DNA of 64,000 nt from Baekduia alba (GTDB lineage Bacteria; Actinomycetota; Thermoleophilia; Solirubrobacterales; Solirubrobacteraceae): the NCBI RefSeq assembly GCF_028416635.1, contig NZ_CP114013.1, forward strand, positions 1,364,001-1,428,000, read 5' to 3'. Position numbers and translations under genes: made by a program. Shown piece after piece: positions 41,127 through 48,667 of this stretch. Numbering within the stretch: position 1 is the stretch's first letter; each line of letters begins with the position of its first letter. Below the pieces are notes generated by a model, which searched no databases, was not told the DNA's origin, and saw only the letters and a list, made by a program, of their open reading frames with translations.

Positions 41127-42548
41127 GTGAGCAGCACCACCGCCGCCATCGTCTGGTTCCGCCGCGACCTCCGCGTGCACGACCACCCCGCGCTGATCGC
41201 CGCGCGGACCGACTTCGCCCGCGTGATCCCGCTGTTCGTGCTCGACGACCGGCTGATCCGCGGGCGCTACGCGAGCCCCGCGCGGGCCCGGTTCATGCTC
41301 GGCTGCCTGCGCGCGCTCGACGCGGCGCTGCGCGAGCGCGGCTCCGGGCTCGTCGTCCGGCACGGCGACCCGGTCGACGAGGTGGTCGGGCTGGCGCGGG
41401 ACGTCGACGCGGGCGCCGTGCTGTGGACGGGCGACGTCGCGCCTTACGCGCGCCGGCGCGACACCGCCGTGACCGACGCGCTGCGCGCCGCCGGCGTCGA
41501 GCCGCGGCCGCACGGCGGCGGCTACCTCGTCGACCCGTCCAAGCCGCGGACGCAGGGCGGCAAGCCCTACACGGTGTTCTCGCCGTTTCATCGCGCGATC
41601 GGCGGCGTGGAGCGCCGGCCGGTGCACCGCGCGCCGGACGCCCTCCCGGCGCTGCCGTCGGCGCTGCGCAAGGGGCGGATCCCCGGCGCCGCGGCGCTGG
41701 ACATCGCCGACGACGACGTCCCGGAGCCCATCGTCGCGCCCGGCGAGCCGGCCGCGCGCGCCGCGCTGGAACGGTGGCTCGACGGCGGCCTGGCGGACTA
41801 CGAGGAGCGCCACGACGCCCTCGCCGGCGGCACCTCCGTGCTGTCGCCCTACCTGCGCTGGGGCTGCCTGAGCGCGCGCGAGTGCGAGGAGCGCGCGAAC
41901 CGCGGCGGTGGCGCCGGCGCCGCCGCGTTCACGCGCCAGCTCGCGTGGCGCGACTTCTACGCCCATCAGCTGCTCATGCACCCCAACAACGTCCGCGAGG
42001 AGTTCCAGGAGCGCTATCGCCGCACGCTGCGCTGGGCCGACGACGCCGAGGCGCTGCAGGCGTGGAAGGACGGCCAGACCGGCTATCCGCTCGTCGACGC
42101 CGGGATGCGCCAGCTCGCCGCCACCGGCTGGATGCACAACCGCGCGCGGCTGGTCGTCGGCTCGTTCCTGACCAAGGACCTGCACATCGACTGGCGCGAG
42201 GGCGAGCGCCACTTCGCACGGCTGCTGCTCGACGGCGAGCCCGCGCAGAACAACGGCAACTGGCAGTGGATCGCGTCGACCGGCGCCGACCCCGCGCCCT
42301 ACTTCCGGCGCCTGTTCAACCCGATGACCCAGCAGCGCAAGTTCGACCCCGACGGCACCTACGTCCGCCGCTGGGTGCCCGAGCTGCGCGACGTCCCGGT
42401 CGCCAGGCTCGTCGAGCCGTGGACGATGAGCGACGCGGAGCAGCGCGCGGCAGGCTGCGCGATCGGCGCCGACTACCCGGCGCCGATCGTCGACCACGCC
42501 CACGAGCGCGAGGTCGCCAAGGCGCGCTACGGGGCGGCGAGCGGCTAG
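41127..42548 (+). CDS. phrB: Deoxyribodipyrimidine photolyase
   Basis: 473 residues. The N-terminal antenna domain (AAIVWFRRDLRVHDHPALIAA) leads to the FAD domain, with SVLSPYLRWGCLSARE, RQLAWRDFYAHQL, GYPLVDAGMRQLAATGWMHNRARL and NNGNWQWIASTGADPAPYFRRLFNP. These match CPD class I photolyases, which split UV-induced pyrimidine dimers with blue light. GTG start. No MerR/LitR-type regulator is adjacent, although a MerR-DICT gene is elsewhere in the window. Confidence 0.94.
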   Translation: MSSTTAAIVWFRRDLRVHDHPALIAARTDFARVIPLFVLDDRLIRGRYASPARARFMLGCLRALDAALRERGSGLVVRHGDPVDEVVGLARDVDAGAVLWTGDVAPYARRRDTAVTDALRAAGVEPRPHGGGYLVDPSKPRTQGGKPYTVFSPFHRAIGGVERRPVHRAPDALPALPSALRKGRIPGAAALDIADDDVPEPIVAPGEPAARAALERWLDGGLADYEERHDALAGGTSVLSPYLRWGCLSARECEERANRGGGAGAAAFTRQLAWRDFYAHQLLMHPNNVREEFQERYRRTLRWADDAEALQAWKDGQTGYPLVDAGMRQLAATGWMHNRARLVVGSFLTKDLHIDWREGERHFARLLLDGEPAQNNGNWQWIASTGADPAPYFRRLFNPMTQQRKFDPDGTYVRRWVPELRDVPVARLVEPWTMSDAEQRAAGCAIGADYPAPIVDHAHEREVAKARYGAASG

Positions 42549-42551
42549 CGT
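42546..42551 (+). promoter_or_regulatory. -10 box TAGCGT built on the phrB stop codon
   Basis: The TAG stop of phrB (42546-42548) is the first half of TAGCGT, which ends 8 nt before the ATG of the next gene. The downstream gene may thus have its own leaderless transcript despite the tight spacing. Confidence 0.45.
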
Positions 42552-42559
42552 GCGCCGAC

Positions 42560-43624
42560 ATGGACGAGCTGGCGGCCTACGAGCGGCGGTTCCGCCGCGC
42601 CGGGCTGCCGCTCCTGATCGAGGACTACAGCGCGAGCGAGGACATCTTCACGCGCGTCGCGCCGCTGCTGGCGTTCATCGCCTTCCTGGAGGTCTTCGGC
42701 GCGGTCGACCTGTCGTGGCCGTGGTGGGCCAACGTCGCGACCGTGCTCGGCGCGCTCGCGGTCCTGCTCGGTGCGCTGGCGCTGCGCAACCATGCTCGAG
42801 GACGCCCAGCGTTCGCGATCCCCGAGCGAGTCGGCCCGGTCGAGCTGGCGATCTTCGTGCTCGTGCCCGCGCTGCTGCCGGTGGTCTTCAACCAGCAGGT
42901 CACGAGCGCGCTGGTCACCGCGGCGGGCAACGTGCTGATCCTGCTCGTGGCGTGGGGCGTCGTCGGCTTCGGCCTGCTGTCGATCGTCCGTTGGGCCGGC
43001 GCGCGCCTGGTCACGCAGCTCGCTGCGTCGATCCCGCTCGTCGCGCGCGCCGTGCCGTTGTTGATGCTCTTCGCGGTCGTCCTGTTCCTGACGACCGAGA
43101 TGTGGCAGGTCTTCGCGGAGATGGAGCTCGCGTCGCTGATCGCGATCGTCGCGCTGCTGATGGTGATCGGCTCGCTGTTCGTGGTCGGCCGGATCCCGCG
43201 CGAGGTCGGCGCGCTGGCCGAGCAGGCGGCGCACGGCGTCCCGCCGCTGCGCCGCGCGCAGCGCGTCAACGTCGGGATGGTGCTGTTCGTCAGCCAGGCG
43301 CTGCAGGTGCTGGTGGTCGCGCTGGCCGTCGGCGTGTTCTTCGTGGTCTTCGGCCTGCTCGCGATCGACGACGGCGTCCTGGACGCGTGGCTCGGGCACG
43401 CCGGCCACGCGATCGTCGACTGGTCGGTCTTCGGCGTCCGGATCCGGCCCACGCAGGAGCTGCTGCGCGTCGCGACCGCGATCGCCGCGCTGTCCGGGCT
43501 CTACTACGCGATCGCGGTCCTGACCGACGCGACCTACCGCGAGGAGTTCCTCGACGAGGTCACCGGCGACATGCGGGAGACGTTCGCCGACCGCGGCCGG
43601 TACCTCGCCCTGCGGGCGGGGTAG
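42560..43624 (+). CDS. Multi-pass membrane protein of unknown function
   Basis: 354 residues with about eight hydrophobic segments (for example VAPLLAFIAFLEVFG, VELAIFVLVPALLPVVF, LIAIVALLMVIGSLFVVG and VLVVALAVGVFFVVFGLLAI) and a soluble N-terminal 30 residues. It ends in a cytoplasmic helix (EFLDEVTGDMRETFADR). No transporter signature is recognised. It follows phrB by 11 bp. Function unknown. Confidence 0.75.
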   Translation: MDELAAYERRFRRAGLPLLIEDYSASEDIFTRVAPLLAFIAFLEVFGAVDLSWPWWANVATVLGALAVLLGALALRNHARGRPAFAIPERVGPVELAIFVLVPALLPVVFNQQVTSALVTAAGNVLILLVAWGVVGFGLLSIVRWAGARLVTQLAASIPLVARAVPLLMLFAVVLFLTTEMWQVFAEMELASLIAIVALLMVIGSLFVVGRIPREVGALAEQAAHGVPPLRRAQRVNVGMVLFVSQALQVLVVALAVGVFFVVFGLLAIDDGVLDAWLGHAGHAIVDWSVFGVRIRPTQELLRVATAIAALSGLYYAIAVLTDATYREEFLDEVTGDMRETFADRGRYLALRAG

Positions 43625-43635
43625 CGCGCGCTTGC

Positions 43636-43792
43636 ACGTCAACCTTCCTGGGGACCGGGATCATGGGCGCGCCGAGGGCGCGCCACCTCGCCGACGCGGG
43701 CGATGACGTCACGGTCTGGAACCGGACGACCGGCAAGGCGCAGGTGCTCGCGGAGGCCGGCGCGCGCGTCGCGGCCGACCATACACCCGCGT
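43636..43792 (+). pseudogene. Truncated N-terminus of a 3-hydroxyisobutyrate dehydrogenase-like gene
   Basis: The frame encodes TFLGTGIMGAPRARHLADAG, then VTVWNRTTGKAQVLAEAGARVAAD, the NAD-binding start of the beta-hydroxyacid dehydrogenase family. No start codon precedes it and the remaining about 240 residues are gone. The frame runs straight into the end of the convergent methyltransferase gene. This is a gene relic, presumably left by a deletion that joined the neighbouring genes. Confidence 0.75.
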
Positions 43793-44700
43793 TACTTCGT
43801 CGCGGTGACCATCAAGTTGTAGAACACGGCCGGCGGCAGGCGCGTCTCCAGCAGCGCCTGGTCGACCTTCTGGAGGCCGACGTATCCGCGGAAGGCGTAC
43901 ATCTTCCACGCCCATGGCACGGTCTCCGGGTCCGCGGTCGCCTCCAGCGCGCGGTTGGCCCAGCCGAACCAGTTGGCCAGCAGCTCCTCGCCGCGGACGC
44001 GGACGTCGGCGAAGCCCGCGGCGCGCGGGCCGGAGCTGAGCTGGTCGGGCGTGAAGGCGTGGACGTCGACCATCGACTCCAGCTGGTGGTTGGCGGCGCC
44101 GCCGTCCATGTTGCCCTCGGGCGCGGGCTGGGCGCGCATGAGCGCGCGCCACGCGGGCGCCACGCGCGAGGCCGCGCGCTTGGGGACGTTGGCGATGCGG
44201 TCGCCGTAGTGCGACGGCTCGCCGGCGAAGATCGCCACGCCGTCGGGCGCGAGCACGCGGTGGATCTCGCGCCAGGCCTGGTCGAGGTCCGGGAGGTGGT
44301 GCAGGACCGCGTGGCCGAAGACGAGGTCGAACGACGCGTCGGCGAACGGCAGCGCCTCCGCGTCGGCGACGCGGGCCTCGATCTCCAGGTCCAGCGCGGC
44401 GGCGTTGCGCGCCAGCGCGTCGACCATGCCCTGGGAGATGTCCGTGCACGTCGCCTCGCTGATGAGACCCGCCTGCAACAGGTTCAGCGAGAAGTAGCCG
44501 GTGCCGGCCCCGAGCTCCAGCCCGCGGTCGAACGAGCGCAGCTCGCCGTCGAGCGCCTTGCGCAGCTTGCCCAGCACCTGCGAGCGGCCGATCTCGCCGA
44601 AGTCGATGCCCCACTTGGCGTCGTAGTCGGCGGCCGCGCCGTCGTGGTACCGGGTGTTGACGTCGCGGATCTCCTCCGCGGTGGACGGGGCGGGGCTCAT
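43792..44700 (-). CDS. Class I SAM-dependent methyltransferase (Rv3037c-like, putative polysaccharide methylation)
   Basis: 302 residues. The N-terminus NTRYHDGAAADYDAKWGIDFGE is distinctive, followed by motif I LELGAGTGYFSLNLLQAG, DISQGMVDAL, ADAEALPFADASFDLVFGHAVLHHL and GEPSHYGDR. This resembles the actinobacterial methyltransferase group that includes M. tuberculosis Rv3037c, from the methylglucose lipopolysaccharide region; the match is by eye. It is divergent from a second methyltransferase-GH57 operon, supporting a role in glycan methylation. ATG 44700 is supported by a TAGCAT box 10 nt upstream. Confidence 0.85.
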   Translation of the reverse strand: MSPAPSTAEEIRDVNTRYHDGAAADYDAKWGIDFGEIGRSQVLGKLRKALDGELRSFDRGLELGAGTGYFSLNLLQAGLISEATCTDISQGMVDALARNAAALDLEIEARVADAEALPFADASFDLVFGHAVLHHLPDLDQAWREIHRVLAPDGVAIFAGEPSHYGDRIANVPKRAASRVAPAWRALMRAQPAPEGNMDGGAANHQLESMVDVHAFTPDQLSSGPRAAGFADVRVRGEELLANWFGWANRALEATADPETVPWAWKMYAFRGYVGLQKVDQALLETRLPPAVFYNLMVTATK

Positions 44701-44710
44701 GAGGCGCGGC

Positions 44711-44716
44711 ATGCTA
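44711..44716 (-). promoter_or_regulatory. -10 box TAGCAT for the 43792 methyltransferase gene
   Basis: TAGCAT on the minus strand ends 10 nt before the ATG at 44700. An alternative ATG at 44712 lies within this box, which argues against that start. Confidence 0.45.
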
Positions 44717-44732
44717 ACGACCCGCGCCGGTC

Positions 44733-44751
44733 GGGCACGTGTAGCGTGCCC
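44733..44751. promoter_or_regulatory. Palindrome GGGCACG-TGTAG-CGTGCCC overlapping a -10 box
   Basis: A perfect 7+5+7 inverted repeat in the gap between the two divergent methyltransferase genes. It contains TAGCGT (44742-44747), a -10 box 11 nt before the ATG at 44759, so a bound protein would block transcription of the methyltransferase-GH57 operon. Confidence 0.45.
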
Positions 44752-44758
44752 GCCTCGC

Positions 44759-45547
44759 ATGTCCGAGCCCGCCGAGCAGCCGCTGTACCTCCAACGCGAC
44801 CAGCCCCAGGGCGTCCCGCCGCTGGCGCTGACCGGGGAGCGCACGCTGCCCGACGTCCCGGAGGAGAACTACTGGTACCGCCGCCACCTGGTGGTCTACG
44901 AGTGGATCCGCGAGCGGGTCGGTGGCCTGAAGGTCATCGACATGGCCTGCGGCGAGGGCTACGGCAGCTCGGTGCTGGGCGCCGCGGCCGGCGAGGTCGT
45001 CGGCGTCGACGCCAACCCGGAGGCCCACGAGCACGCGCGGCTGCGGTACACGACCGGCAACGTCCGCTTCGCGCGCGACCTCGTCGAGACGTTCGGCGAG
45101 CCCGCCGACGCGGTGGTGTTCCTCCAGACGATCGAGCACGTCCGCAACCCTGACGAGGTGCTCGAGCACTTCAAGGCCATCATCTCGGAATCGGCCTCGC
45201 CGCTGGTGGTCGTCTCGACGCCGAACCTGCTGACGCTCGCGCCCGAGGGCGCCGAGAAGTCCGAGAACCCCTGGCACATCAAGGAGTACCGGCCGGAGGA
45301 GTTCCGGGCGCTGTGCGCGGCGCACTTCGCGTCGGTGGAGGTCTACGGGCTGTTCCACGCGCGCAAGCTCGCCGTCCACGAGCTCGCCATCAAGAAGCTC
45401 GGGTGGGACGCGATCCACAAGCGGCTCGGGATCACCAAGCGGTTCTACGACCGGTTCACGCCGGCGATCTCGGCCAAGGACTTCATCTTGACCACGGAGC
45501 GGCCGCTGGAGGGGGCGCTGGACTTCGTGGCCGTCTGCCGGCCGTGA
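44759..45547 (+). CDS. SAM-dependent methyltransferase (Rv3030-like)
   Basis: 262 residues. LALTGERTLPDVPEENYWYRRH near the N-terminus, motif I IDMACGEGYGSSVLG, VFLQTIEHVRNPDEVL and VVVSTPNLLTLAPEG followed by NPWHIKEY are characteristic of the actinobacterial Rv3030 group. In M. tuberculosis Rv3030 sits with the GH57 protein Rv3031 in the region proposed to make methylglucose lipopolysaccharide. Here the stop overlaps the GH57 start (GTGA), the same pairing. The substrate is therefore probably an alpha-glucan oligosaccharide, which is inference. Confidence 0.85.
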   Translation: MSEPAEQPLYLQRDQPQGVPPLALTGERTLPDVPEENYWYRRHLVVYEWIRERVGGLKVIDMACGEGYGSSVLGAAAGEVVGVDANPEAHEHARLRYTTGNVRFARDLVETFGEPADAVVFLQTIEHVRNPDEVLEHFKAIISESASPLVVVSTPNLLTLAPEGAEKSENPWHIKEYRPEEFRALCAAHFASVEVYGLFHARKLAVHELAIKKLGWDAIHKRLGITKRFYDRFTPAISAKDFILTTERPLEGALDFVAVCRP

Positions 45548-46953
45548 ACGTGGCCCCGTCCGCCCGCGCCGACGGTCGCCTGGCGATCGTCCTGCACTCG
45601 CACATGCCCTACGTCGAGGGCTTCGGGACGTGGCCCTTCGGCGAGGAGTGGCTGTTCGAGGCGGCGGCGACGGTGTACGTCCCGTTGTTGGAGGTGTTGG
45701 ACGGTCCGGGCGGCGACGGTGTCACGCTGTCGGTCACACCGGTGCTCGCCGACCAGCTCGGCGCGCCCGGCGTCCACGAGCGGCTGCTGGCGTTCCTGCG
45801 CGAGATGCGAGCGACGACGCACGCGCTGGACGCCGCCGGCTGCCGCGAGAGCGGGGAGCCGGCGCTGGGCGACGAGGTCGAGCGCGCGGGCGGCGACTAC
45901 GCGCGCGCCGCCGCCGCGCTCGACGCGCTGGGCGACGGCGGCCTGGCCCGCGCGCTGCTGGCGCACGGGGCCTGGACGTCGTCGGCCACGCACGCCGTGC
46001 TGCCGCTCGTCGCGACCGACGCCGGCGTGCGCCTGCAGCTGCGGGCCGGGATCGCGGCGCATCGCGCGCGGCGGGAGACCGAGTGGGGCGGTGGCTTCTG
46101 GCTGCCGGAGTGCGCGCACGCGCCGTGGCTGCATCCGCTGCTCGAGGAGGCCGGCGTGCACGCGACGTGCGTCGACCTCACCGACGTCCTGCCGAACGCG
46201 CGCACGCCGCTGGCCACGAGCGACGGGCCGCTGCTGGTGCCGATCGACCGTCCGGTCATCGAGCTCGTGTGGAGCGAGGGCGGCTACCCGGCGGGCGCCG
46301 CCTACCGGGACTCGCACCGCAAGACCGTCCACCATCACAACCCGTGGGCCAACGACGGCGCGGTGTACGACCGCGACCGGGCGCGCGAGCAGGCGGTGGC
46401 CGACGCCCGGGACTTCGTGGCGCGCGTCCGCGAGCGCGTCGCGGGCGGCGGGCTGAGCGTCTGCGCGCTGGACACCGAGCTGCTCGGCCACCACTGGTAC
46501 GAGGGCCTGTACTGGCTGCGCGCGGTCCTCGACGAGGCCCCCCGCGCCGGGCTGGAGATCGTCGGGCTCGACGCCGCGCTGCGCGATCAGCGGGTCGTGG
46601 CGGCGCCGGACGACCTGCCGGCGACGAGCTGGGGAACGCCGCGCACGCTGTGGACGTGGGACGGGCCACAGGTGGCCGACCTGGCCTTCGCGGCACGCGA
46701 CGCCGAGCTGCGCGCGGTCGCGGCGGGCGTCCGCGGCGCGCTCGACGCGCGCGCCGTCCGGGAGCTGCTCGCGCTGCAGTCGTCGGACTGGGCGTTCCTG
46801 GCGACCCGCGACATCGCCGGGCCGTATCCGCGGGAGCGGGCGGGTGGCCATCTGGCGGGGCTGGAGGCGGCGCTGAAGGCGCCGGGCGTGGAGGATCCGG
46901 CGGTTCGGGCGCTGGCGCCGTTTGGTGATCCGGGGATGTTGTTGGTGGCGTAG
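45544..46953 (+). CDS. Glycoside hydrolase family 57 protein (branching-enzyme/Rv3031 type)
   Basis: 469 residues. The GH57 conserved regions are visible: LAIVLHSHMPYVEGFGTWPFGEEW (region 1, His), GGGFWLPECAHAPW (region 3 with the catalytic Glu nucleophile), and VCALDTELLGHHWYEG (region 4 with the catalytic Asp). The C-terminus (WTWDGPQVADLAFAARDAEL) matches the branching-enzyme helical domain. It would cleave and transfer alpha-1,4-glucan chains. Translationally coupled to the methyltransferase before it. A mega-palindrome follows. Confidence 0.9.
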   Translation: MNVAPSARADGRLAIVLHSHMPYVEGFGTWPFGEEWLFEAAATVYVPLLEVLDGPGGDGVTLSVTPVLADQLGAPGVHERLLAFLREMRATTHALDAAGCRESGEPALGDEVERAGGDYARAAAALDALGDGGLARALLAHGAWTSSATHAVLPLVATDAGVRLQLRAGIAAHRARRETEWGGGFWLPECAHAPWLHPLLEEAGVHATCVDLTDVLPNARTPLATSDGPLLVPIDRPVIELVWSEGGYPAGAAYRDSHRKTVHHHNPWANDGAVYDRDRAREQAVADARDFVARVRERVAGGGLSVCALDTELLGHHWYEGLYWLRAVLDEAPRAGLEIVGLDAALRDQRVVAAPDDLPATSWGTPRTLWTWDGPQVADLAFAARDAELRAVAAGVRGALDARAVRELLALQSSDWAFLATRDIAGPYPRERAGGHLAGLEAALKAPGVEDPAVRALAPFGDPGMLLVA

Positions 46954-46963
46954 GCGGGTGCGC

Positions 46964-47212
46964 GCCGGCGTTGGTTGGTCACCAGTACGGCGCGCTTGGT
47001 GGCGCTGCGGCGCGTGGTTCGTCCGTCATCGAGGGCGTGAGAGCGGGAAGGCGGCGCGACCGGGGCTGGTGTGGCTCGTCCTGGTGGCAGCGCGGGGGGC
47101 GGGGTTCGGGGCCGAATTGCCGGGTCGTTCGCCATGGATCGCGTGAAGTCCGCGGCATAGGCGGACTTGACGCGATCGAGCACGCTTCGGCCCCGAACCG
47201 CCCGCCCCGGCG
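46964..47212. repeat. Mega-palindromic intergenic element, copy 4 (subfamily B, right arm truncated)
   Basis: Lies between the convergent GH57 and acyltransferase genes. The left arm is complete and begins with the same terminal block as copy 3 (GGCGTTGGTTGGTCACCAG). The core is a near-perfect hairpin: GATCGCGT (47137), AAGTCCGC, loop GGCATAG, GCGGACTT, ACGCGATC (to 47177). GTTCGGGGCCGAA left of it pairs with TTCGGCCCCGAAC right of it. The right arm stops after CCGCCCGCCCC, where the acyltransferase gene ends. Confidence 0.85.
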
Positions 47213-47219
47213 CGTCGCC

Positions 47220-47909
47220 TCAAGCCCACCGCAGCGACACCGGCTCGTCCCGCATCCGCAGCAGCCTCGCCGGCGCTCCCGCGATCACCGCGTTGGCCGG
47301 GACGTCCTTCGTCACCACCGAGTTCGTCCCGACGACGCAGTTGTCGCCGACGGTCGCGCCGCGCAGGAAGCAGGCGCCGTAGCCGACCCACACGTTGTGG
47401 CCGACGCGGACGTCGCGCTTGTAGATGCCCTGGTCGCGGATCGGGCGCTCGACCTCGACGACGCCGTGGTCGAAGTCGATCAGCATCACGCGGTCGGCGA
47501 GGATGCACTCGCGGCCGATCGACACGTTCTGGAAGGCGGAGATCGTGCACTCCTGGCCCATCACGGTCTTCGCGCCGACCTCGCAGTGGCCCTCGTGCAC
47601 GCGGATCTTGCAGCCGTGCCCGATCCAGGACCAGCGGCCGAGGCGCAGCGTCGCGCCCTTGCCGATCTCCAGCACGACGTCCGGGCCGATGAATGCCGGG
47701 CCGTCGAGCTGGAGCCGGCTGCGGTGCTTGAGCTTGTAGTACGCCAGACGCACCATCAGCCGGGCGTACTTGCGGTTGAGCATGCCGTTGCGCCTGGCGA
47801 AGCGCAGCAGGGCGATCGCGCCGCCGGACAGGGGCGGCGGGTCGCCGCGCAGGTGCAGCGGCGGGGCGGGTGGGGACGCGATCGACGACGGGGACAGGAC
47901 CGGTTCCAC
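47220..47909 (-). CDS. Hexapeptide-repeat (left-handed beta-helix) acyltransferase
   Basis: 229 residues. From about residue 65 it has LbH hexapeptide repeats (FIGPDVVLEIGKGATLRLGR, IGHGCKIRV, VGHNVWVGYGACFLRGATVGDNCVVGTNSVVTKDVP), ending with the typical AGAPARLLR. Such trimeric enzymes acetylate or acylate sugars using acyl-CoA or ACP; the central FDHG contains the probable catalytic His. An acyltransferase of this kind also lies in the mycobacterial methylglucose lipopolysaccharide region, so glycan acylation is plausible. GTG start, supported by a TAGCCT box 8 nt upstream. Confidence 0.88.
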   Translation of the reverse strand: MEPVLSPSSIASPPAPPLHLRGDPPPLSGGAIALLRFARRNGMLNRKYARLMVRLAYYKLKHRSRLQLDGPAFIGPDVVLEIGKGATLRLGRWSWIGHGCKIRVHEGHCEVGAKTVMGQECTISAFQNVSIGRECILADRVMLIDFDHGVVEVERPIRDQGIYKRDVRVGHNVWVGYGACFLRGATVGDNCVVGTNSVVTKDVPANAVIAGAPARLLRMRDEPVSLRWA

Positions 47910-47917
47910 GCCTATGG

Positions 47918-47923
47918 AGGCTA
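47918..47923 (-). promoter_or_regulatory. -10 box TAGCCT for the acyltransferase gene
   Basis: TAGCCT on the minus strand ends 8 nt before the GTG at 47909, consistent with a leaderless GTG-initiated mRNA. Confidence 0.45.
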
Positions 47924-47934
47924 GCTGAGGGACG

Positions 47935-48603
47935 CTACGCGGGGAGGGCCGCCGCGAACCGCTCCAGCGCGTCGGGGTCGCGGTGCGGCTGGCCGTGGCC
48001 GAAGACCATGAGCTTCGGGCGCAGCGCGGCGACGCGGCGGATCGACGCGCGGTTGCGGGCGACGTCGAGCGTGAAGCGCTCCGGCGGCTCGTGCAGGCCG
48101 GGCCGGCCCGTGATCGGATGGCGGCCGAAGAGGACGTCGCCGGCGATCAGCGTCCGGTCCTCCTCGCGCCAGTAGGACAGGTGGCCGGGGGAGTGGCCCG
48201 GGGTCTCCAGGACGACGAAGCCGGCGTCGAGCGCGTCGCCCTCGCGCAGCTCGCGGTCGACCTCGACGGCCGGCCCCATCCAGTGCTTGCGCTGCCAGCG
48301 CGTGATCACGTTGTCGTGGCTCAGCGCGGTGTTGTCGCCCGCGCGCAGCGCGTCGGCCTCGGCGGCGGGCGCCCAGAACGGCACGCCGAGCGCGTCGACC
48401 AGCGCGGCGCTGGAGCCCTGGTGGTCGGAGTGGCCGTGCGTGACGGCGTGCGCGGTGATCTTGGTGTCCTTGACCGCGCGCAGGATCCGCGTGGCGGCGT
48501 GGCGGGTGGCGGCGTCGACGATCGTCCCGCCCGCCAAGTGGACGTTGAACGCGTGGGCGGGGCGGCTGGGGAGGGTGGCGAGGCCGGGTGCGAGCTGGAG
48601 CAT
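47935..48603 (-). CDS. Metallo-beta-lactamase-fold hydrolase
   Basis: 222 residues. The zinc motif THGHSDHQGSS (HxHxDH), the bridging Asp in AGDVLFGRHP and a final His in VFGHGQPH, with LETPGHSPGHLSYWREEDRTLIAGD, give the MBL fold of the glyoxalase II/lactonase kind. Substrate unknown. ATG 48603 is preferred: TTGACA (48642-48637 on the minus strand) and CACCGT (48618-48613), 18 bp apart, place the transcript start at this ATG. The divergent TetR gene and its two operators strongly suggest TetR control. Confidence 0.87.
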   Translation of the reverse strand: MLQLAPGLATLPSRPAHAFNVHLAGGTIVDAATRHAATRILRAVKDTKITAHAVTHGHSDHQGSSAALVDALGVPFWAPAAEADALRAGDNTALSHDNVITRWQRKHWMGPAVEVDRELREGDALDAGFVVLETPGHSPGHLSYWREEDRTLIAGDVLFGRHPITGRPGLHEPPERFTLDVARNRASIRRVAALRPKLMVFGHGQPHRDPDALERFAAALPA

Positions 48604-48610
48604 GATGGCC

Positions 48611-48656
48611 ATACGGTGGCGTATGGAGATCGCCTTGTCAATACGGTGCCGTATGG
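48611..48656. promoter_or_regulatory. Two TetR operators: ATACGGTGGCGTATGG and ATACGGTGCCGTATGG
   Basis: Two 16-bp dyads (48611-48626 and 48641-48656) differ at one base and are exactly 30 bp apart, about three helical turns. The first covers the -10 region of the MBL gene and the second covers the TATGGT box of the TetR gene. The arrangement fits autorepression plus repression of the divergent gene. Confidence 0.75.
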
Positions 48657-48657
48657 T
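48652..48657 (+). promoter_or_regulatory. -10 box TATGGT for the TetR gene
   Basis: TATGGT ends 10 nt before the ATG at 48668 and lies inside the second TetR operator. Confidence 0.45.
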
Positions 48658-48667
48658 TGCGGCACGC

